Source of the DNA: Gnetum montanum
Taxonomy: Eukaryota; Streptophyta; Gnetopsida; Gnetales; Gnetaceae
Reading direction: 5' to 3'
Length of the DNA: 64,000 nt
Assembly (NCBI GenBank): GCA_015680685.1
Contig: MNCI01026431.1
Span: 338,307-402,306, forward strand
Both the position numbers and the translations under genes were made by a program. The notes under the pieces were generated by a model. The model was not told where the DNA came from. It did no database searches and saw nothing but the letters and a program-made list of their open reading frames with translations. How positions within the stretch are numbered: position 1 is the stretch's first letter; each line of letters opens with the position of its first letter. This document shows, in pieces, positions 11,420-23,230 of this stretch.

Positions 11420-11815
11420 AACCAAGGATTACAAGGTAGTCATGCATTTTGACGAAGTTTCAATGCCCATGGGGCTAGTGCTACTACCATCATAACATTC
11501 CCATATGGTGAAATTTGATCCTTCACATATCATTTTGAGTTTCCATGCACCAACAATATAGCAGAGCATGAAGGTTTGATTAGGGGGATGATGATAGTAT
11601 GTGAACTAGGAATTAAGCAGTTGATAATCNTTGTAGCCATAGTTCATACTGCTCTTGCAAAGGAATGGTATGGTGATACCAAGGTTTACCTTATACATGA
11701 TGAATCTTCACAAGGCCTAACTAATGCTCAAAATGACATTGTATGTAAATGGTCAAAACAATATGTCATTGTCAGTGATAACACATTATGTTGATGATTC
11801 TATGATGACATATTT
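11420..11815 (+). pseudogene. Second (archaeal-type) RNase H of the Tat lineage
   Basis: The segment resembles the extra RNase H known from Tat/Ogre elements: a start M-H-F-D, then C-T-N-N-I-A-E-H-E-G-L-I-R-G-M followed by a helix C-E-L-G-I-K-Q-L-I-I. In family members the C-T-N-N-x-A-E-x-E block carries an active-site glutamate. Frame changes occur near 11490-11560, and an N at 11630 falls where the family has the G-D-S aspartate. Degraded and non-functional. Confidence 0.7.
11630..11630. other. Single N in the second RNase H
   Basis: An ambiguous base within an otherwise readable frame. Confidence 0.95.
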
Positions 11816-11819
11816 TTAA

Positions 11820-12860
11820 AATGCTTGGGTAGAACCAAAGCTAGAATAGTCCTAGAGCAAGTTTACAAGGGTGTTTGTGGTGGACATATAGGACCTAGAA
11901 CCATGGCCACCAAAATTAGATGGTTAGGTTATTATTAGCCATATATGGATAACGACTACCTATAGAAGGTTAAAAATTATCACATGTGCCAACAACATAA
12001 CAATCTCATACATGTACCACCAACTAAGTTACACACTACTCAAAAAACCTAGCCATTTGAATGATGGGGGTTGGATATCATTGGATCTATAATGCCTAAG
12101 TCTTCCTCAGGGCATAGCTTCATCATTACCACAACTAAATACTTTACTAAGTGGGTTGAGGCTATTCCCCCAAGGAAGACTACATATAAACAAGCTTGTA
12201 GATTCATCTTGAATAATATAGTAGCCTATTTTGGTAGCTAAGAAATGGAAAATTTCTATCACAACCTAGGCATTAAGCACTCTTTCTCATCACCTTATTT
12301 TCCTCAAGCCAATGGACAAGCCGAAGCAAGCAACAATGCCATCATCAACTTGCTTAAGAAAATGCTTAACAATAGTAAACGCAAGTGGGATTAGCAACTT
12401 GTCCATGCACTTTGAGCAGACATAACAACATACCATACTGCAATAGATGTAACCCGTACAACCTTGTTTATGGTTCTAAAGTTGCTTTACCTCTTGAATT
12501 ACATGTACCATCACTTTGAGTGGCCCTATACAACTTCATCAATGATGAATAGAGTAAGGAGCTACATACCATGGAGCTGGACTCAGTAGAGTACCAACAT
12601 GTGCAAGCACTTGCTCACGTTGAGTTGAATCAAGAGAGGTAGAAGCAGTAAGATCACCATGACTTAACCAAGTGAAAGATCAAGGAAGATGATCTAGTTC
12701 TCAAAGCTATTTGTGAACATGTAGATAAATTCTCAGCCAACTAGGAAGGGTCTTTCTTAGTCACTAAGGCTACGAAAATGGTGCATTTAGAATTGTAGAC
12801 ATGGATGGTAATGGGTTGGCCAATTTGGTTAATCATTCTTATCTAAAGCTCTACTACATG
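11820..12860 (+). pseudogene. Tat-type integrase
   Basis: The zinc-binding start survives partly (C-x-x-C in YHMCQQHNN at ~11975). The catalytic core reads W-G-L-D-I-I-G at ~12065, then FIITTTKYFTKWVEAIPP at ~12120-12170, and a late S-S-P-Y-F-P-Q-A-N-G-Q-A-E-A-S-N block at ~12290-12340 holding the third catalytic residue (E). The second catalytic Asp region (near 12240) is degraded by a stop and substitutions. Several stops and frame changes follow to the end near 12860. No chromodomain was seen, as expected for Tat. Confidence 0.75.
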
Positions 12861-12889
12861 TAGTTAACAACAACCAATAAGTGATCCTA

Positions 12890-13045
12890 CTTTCCATGGC
12901 CTACTAGGGCCTAAAACTAGTGCAACCATGGTCAACCAAGTTCTTAAACTGGCAACATGGCCTATCAAGGCCTTAAATTGGTACCATGGTATACTAAGAC
13001 CTTAAACTAGCACCATGGGCTACCAGGGCCTTAAAATGACAATGC
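12890..13045 (+). repeat. Short tandem repeat (~37 bp) after integrase
   Basis: About four units of the form catggcctaYYaRggccttaaaYtgg occur in a row between 12895 and 13040. Each unit holds an imperfect dyad around GGCC. A single similar phrase occurs at 7520-7545 before pol. Confidence 0.6.
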
Positions 13046-15591
13046 ATGTAACCTCTGGTGACTGGGTTTGTTGATTGTTCTACATGGCCTTATGTATTTC
13101 ATTGTAACAACATGATCTCTTTGCTTGGTTTTCTTGTCCTCTTAGACTTGTATTTGCAGGATAAAGCCTGGAGTCATCGTAGAGGTGAAAGTCATCATGG
13201 TAGCAAGCCACCATGTGACCTTGATGTGCAAGATTCGATGAGTTATCTTGCCATACCAAAAATACTTGTTCCACATCATTTTCATTATCCTTCCCTTAAT
13301 CCCAGCCTCATAGCCTCGATTATAACCTTCCTTACCTTGGATGATAATGTTGATGAATGTTTGACATTCATGCACTATGGCCATAGAACATTCCTTTGTC
13401 ATGCTTCACCATGAGGTACATTGAATTTAACACACTTCATTCAATGGGAAACCATCTAATCCATCAAGTGTAACACACCTCACTTAGTGGGAAAACCAAA
13501 TCAAGAATAGCTTTGGCAAAGAAACTTGATGAAGGTTTCACCTCACAAAAAAATGGGGAAAGCAAATTTCCAAGAAGGAAAATGGCCAATGAAGCCTAAA
13601 GGATAGATTAATTACTCCAAACATGCAAGGAGAGGAGCCTAGTAGCCAAAGAAATTTTGGAGTGAGGTGTTGGTTCCTCAAATGCATTTGCTGAGTGAAC
13701 CACACCTCAATGTACGAAATGCCAAGGTTTATAGATTAACCAACGTGTTAGTGCCACATTGTAGCCATGATGCCAACAATTAGGATGCATTATTAATCTC
13801 CATGACCATTTCCATACAACCTCACTACCATGTCACCATCATAATCTTCCCCCATCATCACATGTACTCTTGGGCATGGTTCGACACTATTCGATCAAGG
13901 ATGGAGAGGAGTAGTTGGTGGTGGACTTGTAATGATGTTCTGTATTCTTTGTTGATGTCTCTTAGGTCAATCCTCCAAAAATTAGCAAAGATGGATCAAT
14001 GAAACAACACCAAATTTCATGTTGCAACCTTTATTTCCCCAACTTGTGGTAAGGATTCATTATAAATATGAGATATGTAGTCCCTAAGCTACAATCTTGC
14101 ATACTTCAACTAATGGAGGCTAAAAAATGCTTCAAAAGTTGTTATTTCCTTGCTTCCCAAGTAGAAAAGTGTGCCCCATGTTCATATTTGGGCTTGGGAA
14201 GATCAAAAACACCTTTAGATTCACTAAAAATATCATTTTGATGGGTTTTTGTAGGGGTATAGTCCCAACTACACTGGAGCCATTTTCAGTAGTCACTGAA
14301 ACTACATTTTTAGTAGTCACAATAACTACATTTTCAGTAATCATAGTAACTACGCTTTTAGTAGTCATAAGAGCTAGCGTAGTCACCACCAAGACCCAAT
14401 AAAAGTGGCATGTTGGGATTTTTGGAATTTTTATTTTTCCAACAATAGCTAGCCTAATCATCCCAAGTCAACAATAGCCAACATAGATAGCATTCTTCAC
14501 CAGGCATGGCACTTTTCAATAGATTCCACCATTTCTATAGTTTCTGTCCATCTTTCCATTTTTCATGACTTTTTCCATTTCCACCACCTTCAACGTAGTC
14601 CATGATGGCCAACATAGTAAGAATGGTGCCAACGTAGTCATGAAAGTACATTTACTATTTATGGTAAATGGATGGGTTTTTGTGGGTAGTAGTGATCATC
14701 ATAAACCAATAATCAACACTGATTTGTTAGTAATCAATGACAATTAATGGTATTCCCAAAAATGAAAACCCTATCTTATAAATACCAAATTCCAACACCA
14801 TTTTATGGTTTCAAACTCTTGGCATTCCAATGCTCGTTGGCACTCTCAGCACTTTGTGTTGGCATAACCATTGACAATAATACCACTTTTCCAGTTTTAG
14901 TAAACACTTCCATCATCCATCAAACCCATTTACAACCCAACTATACTTTTAGTAGTAGAAACTGATTATACAGAGCGTAGAGACCCCCATGTAATTTCCA
15001 TTGCATTGAAAGTGTAAATCCAATCCTATTCCCACATTGTATATTTGGTGAAAACTAATAAAAAGTTGTAGTAGGTTAGAACTAGAAAGAAACTGGACTG
15101 TGGAGGTAGCCTTCTCCAATGGACTTCAAGCTTTGGCAAGTAACTTCCAATGCCCTTGGCACAAACTTGTACATGATGAACCCAATTCCTTTACAATTTT
15201 TTATAAATTTGGTTCTTCATGCTGTGCAAGTTTTGGTTTTCATTTCCATTTTTGCACTTATTTTTGTAACTGCAATTCCATTTCCATTTCTTTTTTTAGT
15301 AGGCCATTTCTATTTATGTTCCCATTTTTAGTAGAACATTTCCATTTATGTTTCCGTTTTTAGTAGGCCATTTCTGTCTACATTTCTAGTCACGTTCATG
15401 ATTCCAAAACCATTTCCATTTTACATTCTATATGTCTCTGGGTGATCGGCAAGACCATCGAGGGCACCCTAAGTCTTGTTTTCTAGAGGTCCTTGGGATT
15501 CAAGGTTAAGACTATTTCAGCACTTAGATCTTTTTGTTTTCACATTCTAGCAACCAAGATTTCTAGCATAAACACTTAGCAATGGCACCAT
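13046..15591 (+). other. 3' region of the Tat element, possible LTR
   Basis: No reliable gene is seen. A polypurine-like run (aaaaaaatggggaaag) at 13548-13563 could prime plus-strand synthesis. Further on, 14260-14400 repeats actac/gtagtc phrases like the 190-bp array, a TATA-like TATAAATA lies at 14777-14784 and an AATAAAAAG signal at ~15057. These suggest an LTR running from about 13570 to about 15560. No second copy is present in the window, so its limits cannot be set. The open frames at 13058-13414, 14127-14402 and 15100-15363 look like chance frames. Confidence 0.35.
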
Positions 15592-16469
15592 TGATGAGCA
15601 ACAAATATACCCTACATCCAACCATATGAATTACAAGTATGCACTAGTGATCTAGTTGAATTCTGTGGACATACTTCTTAAGTTCACATATAGACAAAGA
15701 TTATGAACCTAAGGGTCATGTGATTATTATCTTCCTAACTCTCACTTGTGTATGCTCTTACATTTGATTAAGTGTGAGTTAAGGTATATGATATTTATTT
15801 TTGTTTATATTTTTATATATTTTTATCTTAAGTGCTATGTGGAAAGATAAAGAATTAAGTATTACCTCTTTTAACTACCTAATTACTCTAAAGGCTAACT
15901 ATCCTAACATAAGTAGTCATTCCCATCTTCTGCTTTTAATCTAAACTAATACTAACACTACTAGGTTACCAAGCGATGATTATTAGGCATATCGAATGAT
16001 CACTACTAGGATTACCAAGCATTGTATGTTATGATTGAAGTGGACATATTTATGTTTCCATGATTAATTACTTTTAATTATTATAACATAGAATGTAAAA
16101 TGCTGATAAGAGAGATTAAGCTAATCTAAGTGTTGCAATGATTATCAAAAATCTCATCTTTATTGTTGTCCACATCAAAATATTTAGGTACATGATGCTC
16201 AAATAAAAATCTATACAATCTCTTAATTCACCTTGCAAGCACTCAAATGGAAAACATTCTAACTTTAGAAACAACAAACTACAAGAGCTTCCCTACACTA
16301 TGGACTTAATGCTCCATAAATGCAGTTGGTAGGCACATTTATATAGGCTTGACTTAATTAGTGTTAATGCATTTGTGTCCATGGCTGTGACCATGCGTTG
16401 ATAGGGATAAATTGACAAGGTTGCATCGATGCATGCTTATTGACATAGCTAATCGACTTTACTTCATCA
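15592..16469 (-). mobile_element. Athila-like LTR remnant with primer site
   Basis: The sequence runs from tgatgag at 15592 to ttcatca at 16469 and contains family words (attaccaagcatt..., TTTATATAG near 16340). Immediately left, read on the minus strand at 15590-15573, is TGGTGCCATTGCTAAG. This resembles the tRNA-Asp type primer site (TGGCGCCGTTGCCGGGG) used by Athila and Tat elements. It is therefore the 5' LTR of a minus-strand element whose body has been lost or replaced by the Tat 3' region. A perfect palindrome TGCATCGATGCA lies near 16425-16436, upstream of its TATA. Confidence 0.65.
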
Positions 16470-16519
16470 ACAAATTAATTATAATCAATATAGTTTTTAC
16501 TAAGCTTTTGGGTACTATT

Positions 16520-17713
16520 TTGGATATTAAAATTAGTTAATGAGTAGAAATGCATAGTCTTTATGGTCGTTCACAAGTAAGCTTCACGAGGATTCACTCT
16601 ACTTTAGACCATCTAATAACTTTGCATTATTATGTAGAAAGAACAAAAAGGACCAACTATATAACTTTTATTTGTTTTATTGATTTCTTCAAGGCTTATG
16701 ACTTTGTTGCTTAAGATAAACTTTGGAATAGATTGGATAACATTAACATTCCACAAGATCTCCTTTTTGCTGCTAAAAGAATCTATGAGATAGTTAACAT
16801 TCTTATTGAAGATAATCTTATTAGAAAAGAAACAACTATTAATAACTTAATTAGAGTTAAACAAGGTTATTCTTTGTCCCCTACTCTATTTGGCATATTT
16901 ATAGATGAATTGGAGGAATGGCTAAAAAATGTCTCTAATAATGATATGTCAATGAATGGATTATTTTTGAACATGCTTCTCTTTGCAGATGATGTGGCCT
17001 TTATTACAAAATCAGATACAAGATTATATTATATGCTTCAAATTCTCCATGACTGCTGCAACCATTTTGGAATGAAAGTTAGTATTAATAAGACTAAAAT
17101 TCTAGTTTATGGTACCAGACAGAGAAATTATAATTTTTCTTTGAAGAAAAAGTCTTGATATATGTAAATCTTATAAATGTTTGAGAGTTGAATTTGCCAA
17201 TAATTATAGTTAAAATACACTTATTGAACAAAGTGTTTCAAGTGGCATGTGAGCTGTATTTGATTTAAGAAATAATTGCAGTAGGAAACAAATTTTGGTG
17301 TGGGAGATTAGAAGAAAAGTTTTTTGCAATCTTATCCAACTTATATTATTATATGGGTGTGTTACTTGGGGACCTTCTTTTCCCACACATAATTAGAAAA
17401 AAATTAGAGCATGTTCAAAAACAGTTTCTTGTATGTGAATTTCAAGTGAAAATGTAGACTTCTTATGATATCTTACTTTTAAAATAAAATTTACCTCTCC
17501 TTGAAGTTGAAGTCCTTTGTCAATTTATTGCTTATACTCATAAGTCACATGGAGGAAGTTAATTATGCTAAGGAGATAATGAATGGTACACAAGAAAATG
17601 GATGGTTGCATTAAGGAAAATTATGACTTTAGTCATGTAATGATGTTGTAGAGGATATTCCTTTAAAAAAATGGCTCTTCCAAAAAATTATAATAGAAAA
17701 CATCTTAGCTAAA
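16520..17713 (+). pseudogene. LINE reverse transcriptase, first half
   Basis: A non-LTR RT is recognisable: F-T-R-I-H-S-T-L-D-H at ~16590, then FIDFFKAYDFVAQDKLWNRL, then VKQGYSLSPTLFGIFIDELE and LLFADDVAFITKSDT at ~16980-17020, ending VSINKTKILVYG. The catalytic FADD box is intact. A 141-residue open frame covers 16733-17158. Downstream to 17713 the decayed text still resembles the post-RT region (LEHVQKQFL at ~17405, then a P-L-L-E-V-E-V phrase). The V-K-Q-G-x-x-L-S-P-T-L-F-G type differs from plant L1 and RTE. It is cut at 17713 by an LTR element. Confidence 0.75.
17709..17713 (+). repeat. Target-site duplication ctaaa, left copy
   Basis: Perfectly repeated at 24082-24086, outside the right end of the LTR element. 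Confidence 0.85.
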
Positions 17714-18571
17714 TGATGAGTCATGATTTTCCTAGCTCCGATATCAAATATCTGAGCCCTGATATCAGATACTCGATAGCAAGCCCCTAGATGCGTTATT
17801 GGATATCCAATATTGGGGTGTATGTGTAGGCATGTAAATATAGTGCTTGGGTGCATGGCTTGGGTAATAGTTTTGCATAGTTTTTTCAATGGAGTAGCTG
17901 AACTCTTGTTGTTTTACTCCATAATCTTATAGAACAGTCAGTGAGTACCCACAAAGCGGATCTGAGTTAGTTGTATGGAGTCTTATTTGAGTGGCAATGT
18001 ACTTGAACATATTCCATGAATGGAAATAAGATTGAGATTGATTCTTATTCATTGCAACACTTTGACTTAGATTAGATTTACTTTTCATGCAATTTACTTT
18101 TCATGTACTTAGTTAATATTTACATTTTAATGCATGTTAATTAATCAAGCACATAAGTACAATCGCTTCGAGCATGCGTATGACTCTTGGTAATCCTAGC
18201 AACACTTAACGTTTGGTAACCCAGCAACATTATATGTATTCAAGATGTGCATGGGAAGTGGGATTAGATACTTATGTTAGGGTATTTGATTATTAGTTAG
18301 CAAATAGATTAGTTGAATTGATTATAAATTGAGTTTCAATCTATTGTTAATCATAGAACAATAAAATATAAAATAATAAAAATCATGTCTCACTTCGAAC
18401 TAAATCATACGTGACAAAGCTACCACTAGTATAAGTGGGAAGACAATGAATTGTGATCAAGACATAGTGATCTAGATGTAACAACTAGTCGCATCCACAA
18501 AATTTGACCGGATCATGTGTGAATGCTTGTGATTTGTATGGTTGGGCCTAGGGGTACCTTGCCACTCATCA
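17714..18571 (+). repeat. 5' LTR of the gag-only element
   Basis: It starts TGATGAGTCATG and ends GGTACCTTGCCACTCATCA. Before the TATA-like TGTAAATA (17833-17840) it holds palindromes with a GATATC core but different arms from the main family: CTGATATCAG and TTGGATATCCAA, plus CCAATATTGG. The 3' LTR (23231-24081) has kept fewer of these. Confidence 0.85.
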
Positions 18572-18590
18572 TTGGCACCATTTTCAGGGA
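18572..18590 (+). promoter_or_regulatory. Primer-binding site (tRNA-Asp-like)
   Basis: TTGGCACCATTTTCAGGGA begins right after the LTR and resembles TTGGCGCCGTTGCCGGGGA, the site complementary to tRNA-Asp that is known for Athila and Tat elements. Several C-to-T type changes are present. Confidence 0.75.
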
Positions 18591-18703
18591 TGGTGCTAGT
18601 TATCTAGATTAGTTATATTATACACAATTTCTCTAAAGGTATTAATGATCTATATCTTAGAAAACATTAATATTTTAAATCACACACATTATTAGACAAA
18701 ACC

Positions 18704-20290
18704 ATGTCTTCTTCACATAGGATCAATAATGCATTGTATGATGAGAATACTTATAAGAGAAATGATAGGATATATACTAAGGAAAATTGGAGTGAACAAC
18801 CTCAAACAGGGGTTTCCTATGCTCATTTAGATCCTTACTACACTCAAAGACTACATTCAACTAGTGTAGACAATCATAGAGGAGATGGAGTAAGTCCTAG
18901 ATCAAGGAGGGCCTCAAGGCCTAGGACCTCCTCTAAACCTAGACAAGATAAATCAAGGGACCATAGAGAGAACTATAAAAGCCATGGTGATTCTCCCAAT
19001 TCTTCATCTTCCTCTTCCTCTTCAATGTATAATTCTAATGAAGATGAATGTAAGTATAGAGATAGAGCTCCACTGCGAGGTCAAGACAAAGATAGAAATC
19101 AAACCCAAGGACAAAACCAAAGACATCACCATGAGCATAGACAAGATCATCACAATCAAATGGATAGAAATAGAAATTTTCATTACAACATGTCTGATGA
19201 CAATGAACCCTAGTTGGCCACTAAGAGCCTAATGCAGATCATGGAGGTAGTTAAGATACCTAACAGGCATCATAGGGATAGTCACTTAGCTAGGCTTGAT
19301 ATAAATAATATTCCTAAATTTGTGGGAGGCTACGATTCAGATCCACAACATCATCTACAAGCCTTCCATGATGCTTATGCCTCATACAACATTGAAAGTA
19401 GGTGGTGAAAGCTTAAGCTCTTTCCTAGGACATTAATTAATAGAGCCTAAGTGTGGTATTGATCATTGAAACCAAATTCAACTTGATGCTGGTCCACATT
19501 GTTGGAAAATTTTAATGAAAAATACCAAACCTATGCAACGATGTCCAACCTAAGGAGACAAATCCAAGAGTGGAAGCAAGAAAATCATGAACCCTTGGAT
19601 GTGGCCTTGGATAGATACTATTCACTACTACATAGATGTCCTAGCCATGATTTCTCTGACGAAAGACAACTTTTCCACATCATTGATGGGCTTCGTAATA
19701 AAACAAAGGAGACCCTTGGGACGTATGCTCCAAGTCAATTATATGAGCTATGAACCCATTAGATTTGAGAGTTGATTGAGCATGTGGCAAAAGAAGAAGG
19801 AGAGCTATGAAAATGGGAGAATGTTGAGGAAAACAACTGGGATCCAACTCTTCAAAAGAAAAGGGTCCATATCTATGATGAGGAAAAGGAGGTAGCTCTC
19901 GATGAGATGATTTTACAATGAACCTTGCCAATAAAAAATTCTCTTGTTGATCTTGAAGCAAAGTTGGATAAGATATCAGAATTGATGAACAAGAAAGTTA
20001 AAACTTTTGTAAAAACCATAGAGGAGAGAGTGACACAAAGTAAATCAATCAATCACAACAAAAGGAGGAAAAAGAACCAAGAAATGCTAGGAAAACTTAT
20101 TGGAAAATATGAAACATGGCTAAAGAAAGTGAGGCTATAGACTTAACCACAGATGAAGATAATGGATGTGACATTTGCATATATGACCATTCGAAGGGCC
20201 ATTGCCCGATCTTGTTGCATCTACATAAGAGCTGGGTAGGGGCGTTAAATCTAAAGTTTGTACAGAAGTACATGCCTAAGAGATTTCCTC
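18704..20290 (+). pseudogene. gag: Gag polyprotein (degraded)
   Basis: The start MSSSHRINN is shared with other copies (MSSSSSHKSN at 52233). A basic, Ser-rich N-terminal part ends in a TAG at 19211-19213. The same frame then continues through the capsid-like retrotransposon gag domain: FVGGYDSDPQHHLQAFHDAY, then LLENFNEKYQTYA, QEWKQENHEPLDVALDRYY, and CPSHDFSDERQLFHIIDGL. A frameshift near 20110 precedes the zinc knuckle at 20167-20223, which reads C-D-I-C-I-Y-D-H-S-K-G-H-C and then PILLH. This is CX2CX3HX4CX4H, one residue shorter than the usual CCHC knuckle. Five stop or frame breaks make it non-functional. Confidence 0.8.
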
Positions 20291-21140
20291 TTCCATATAG
20301 TAATTTCAAAGAACCCCAAAACCAACCATACTATCTTAGGGGGGACTTATTACTAGCCTCAGCACTAGCATCAACCGTAGTGGCAATAACCATAGTCATG
20401 GGGGAGGCCACCACCAAATTAGCCCTATCCTTCCTACCAATCAAACCTATATGGATATTATGTTCAACACCCTATTTCACCAACTAGTTTTACTTCCTCT
20501 ACTTCAAATCACTACTCCCACTCTCCAAAATATCATTATCCCACAACATCTTATACAAGATCACCACCTCACATCTCTCACTGTGCATCATATCCTTAAT
20601 ATTTTCATACTCACCTTCATCATATGTCACCTCCAATAACACATGAAGGTTCAACATCACAACATCAACGAGAGAATGCCACTTATGCTATGAACATACA
20701 CATAAATGAGAATGCTAGTAGATCTCAATTGCAACGTAGAAGCGTCCCTTCTAAAGGAAAGGCTATAAGTTGAGGCAAAACACTCATGGACCTACTACAT
20801 CACCTGAACCAACACAAGGCCAATATAATGCAACAACCTTCCTTACAAACATGATGTCTTCTAATCATATGAAAAAGCCAACAACCATCACTCCAACACA
20901 AGACATAAACGATAAACCTATCATTGTGAAGCGATAGAAGAATCCATGCATCACCAATAATAATAAAGGGTGCAGTAGTGGGCCAAAAGTTCAAAATATT
21001 AACAGAACCCCTATACTAACCCACCATAAAGTTTAGGAGCAAGTGTGTGAGCAAAAGCTAGTCTACACAGTAGCCACTAAACCAAAAGACACCTAATGGC
21101 TTGAAAATGAGAATATAAAAATATTTTAAAGATGTATAGA
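20291..21140 (+). pseudogene. Gag tail and protease remnant
   Basis: A Pro/Gln-rich tail follows gag, with a conserved phrase QRENATYAMNIH near 20670 matching QQRNATRVVNIH of the 51463 element. The text then jumps to a phrase like the protein's end (NPCITNNNKGCSSG near 20940). That phrase follows the protease domain in the 60497 copy (IPCILDDNKGCSYG). The aspartic protease core that should lie between them is missing, so an internal deletion is likely. Confidence 0.55.
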
Positions 21141-21149
21141 AGTAACTGA

Positions 21150-22740
21150 TTTGCTTATTGGTTTTGGAATTTTCCAATTCTTCATATGTTTTCCATTTCT
21201 TAATATTTTTATTTTCTTTCTATTTTTCTCTTTTCTTGAGTCATTCTCTTTTTTGTTTTATGAATGTATTTTATGTTTTTATCAATCAAATTTCCAAGTG
21301 ATGATACAGAAGTCAATGCTATGTGTTGGATTTTTTGTGCTCTGATATTAAGATGATTGGGTAAATAATTGTGTAAAGCAGTGAGACCACCTCATCCATC
21401 CCTCCAGTTCTTTGAATAAAAGGTCTTTTTCATGGAAACAATTTGGTTCTTCTTTTATGAAACTAAAATTAATCAATGATCATTATACCTCGAAGAAAGA
21501 GGGAATGACCAAGTGTGTATGGCAAAGGGTGTGAACTTAAGGGGACTTGTTAGGTTCCCTTCTTGACTTCCTTCATGTGATTTATAACTTCTCTTGGAAT
21601 GTATCATCACTCCCCCATCTACCAATAAAAAGGAAGCTCTGTCTTTGCATGGTGTGGTTCCTATCCAAAAAAAAGACAAAGAGGAAAAAGATAAAAAATA
21701 ATAATAAACAATGATGGAAATTCAAAGCACACCCCTTAGAAACAATAATGGGCTACAAGCACTAGTTATGGGGTTGAAAAGACATGTTACCCATGCTTGA
21801 AGGCACCCCTCTAACTAAGGCGTTTCCTTCCTTCTTCTCTTTTCTTCTCTTTTTGAAGTGATGATTGTTCTTTGAGGTGGTTGTGGACTCATGGTGGTTG
21901 GCAAAATGGAACACATTAATGCAAGGTCACTGTTCATGGTATGGACTTGGTTTGAACTTGGATGAATAGGTATGCTGATCATTTTAATCACACTTGTCAC
22001 AAGAACCTATTGTGGACGTGGTCAAGTACCTTACATCCCAATCTCTACAATCCCTTCTCATTCCATTATTCACCTCACTGCTGCATGCAATTATGAGCCT
22101 TTTGGTTTTGTATAGTATAGTGCAACATCCTGAAAATGATAGTTTTGTATTGTTTGGAATAAAGGCATGGTCTACATTTAACTTCTCAGGTGTCCATGGA
22201 CATCTATAGAAGTGGTTATGCAAGGGCATTATAGCAGGAGCCTACTTTGGGGAGGACCCACTTACATAACTTTTGTTGATCATGGCTTTGAACTAACCTT
22301 CACATCTTCTAGAACATTAATGATGGTTTCTTTGAATTTATGCATGATTTTGGGACTACTTCTCATCTATGTCATTAATTTTTCCTACTTTTCTACTTCC
22401 ATATCCATTAATATTTCTTGGCCATCTTCTGAATTAGACCTTTGGTTTCAATTATTCAAAAACCTATGTGCTTCTAGAGTTACACTTATTAGTCATGGGG
22501 GCTAGGGATGCCTACTTTAAAATTTTCCAACATCCTATTTTTGAACAGCATAGTAACTAATAGTAATTGATCAAAATAATGTGAACAAGTTGATGATTTT
22601 AGTTACCTCATAGCCTTGGGCATAGTATGTTGTAATCACCCTGTGCTTAAAAGAAAACTAAGAAATCTAAAAAGGGTTAATTACTAAGGAAAATTTACCA
22701 CAACTAATGTTGATCCTTTGGTGATTGTAGGTGATGCTAA
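21150..22740 (+). promoter_or_regulatory. Conserved untranslated cassette with acceptor-like site
   Basis: In order: a T-rich tract (21150-21300), then a conserved block 21641-21893 that begins CTTTGCATGGTGTGGTT and includes AAATTCAAAGCACACCCCTT, GGGCTACAAGCACTAGTTATGG and a pyrimidine-rich CTTCTCTTTTCTTCTC. A sequence ending GATTGTAG at 22730 follows. In the relatives the equivalent point is CAG followed by the ATG of an extra ORF; here the ATG is GTG and no ORF follows. The same order is found in 55560-57096 (+) and in 36740-34619 (-). Confidence 0.6.
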
Positions 22741-23189
22741 AAGAAACACCTAAGGAAGAAGGTCTTTTGCCAGGCATGACAACAAAGCCAAGAGAGGGAC
22801 AATGGAGGATATGACCATGGGCAAATTATAGCACATACAAGATAGTAGCTCAAAATTCGCATGCTTGCTAAATCCATGGGGTGATGAGAAGAAATTTCAA
22901 TCCACCCTTCAAGAATGTGCTACATAACCAAGCATCAACATAACTAGAAGGTTAAAAGTTTGCCACCACTAGTGAGAACAAGAAGAATAATTTTTAGTGG
23001 ATTTTTAAAGACCTTTGCAAATTTTGTAATATTCAATGTCTGTCTAGTATTTTTGTCACTTTGTCATTTTGTATGCATCCACTCAAATAAAATTTTGTAA
23101 TGTGGCACTTAGAGTCAGTTAGTAGTTTGCATATCAGTCAATAATCTCACACATTCCTAGTAGTTTGTAAGGAACTTATTCCTCATTTT

Positions 23190-23230
23190 TTTTTAACTCA
23201 AGGATGAGTTTTCATTTAGTCATGGGGATA
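23190..23230 (+). promoter_or_regulatory. Polypurine tract and conserved 3' motif
   Basis: Just before the 3' LTR lies GAGTTTTCATTTAGTC then ATGGGGATA. The same wording precedes the LTRs at 57290 (ATGGGGGTA) and, on the minus strand, at 31531 and 28974 (TGTGAGGGTA). The short G-rich run is the likely plus-strand primer. Confidence 0.65.

Noticed and set aside
7930-12860. Plant pararetrovirus insertion
   Set aside because: An integrase core and dual RNase H are present and no movement or coat protein is seen, so it is a Tat-type Ty3/gypsy retrotransposon.
13058-13414. 118-codon plus-strand frame and two minus-strand frames in the same place
   Set aside because: No recognisable domain, shadows on both strands, and in the untranslated part of the Tat element after integrase.
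14127-14461. Overlapping 91- and 109-codon frames on opposite strands, with a TTT/VVT-rich product
   Set aside because: They lie in a stretch of repeated actac/gtagtc words inside a possible LTR; the composition is repeat-driven.
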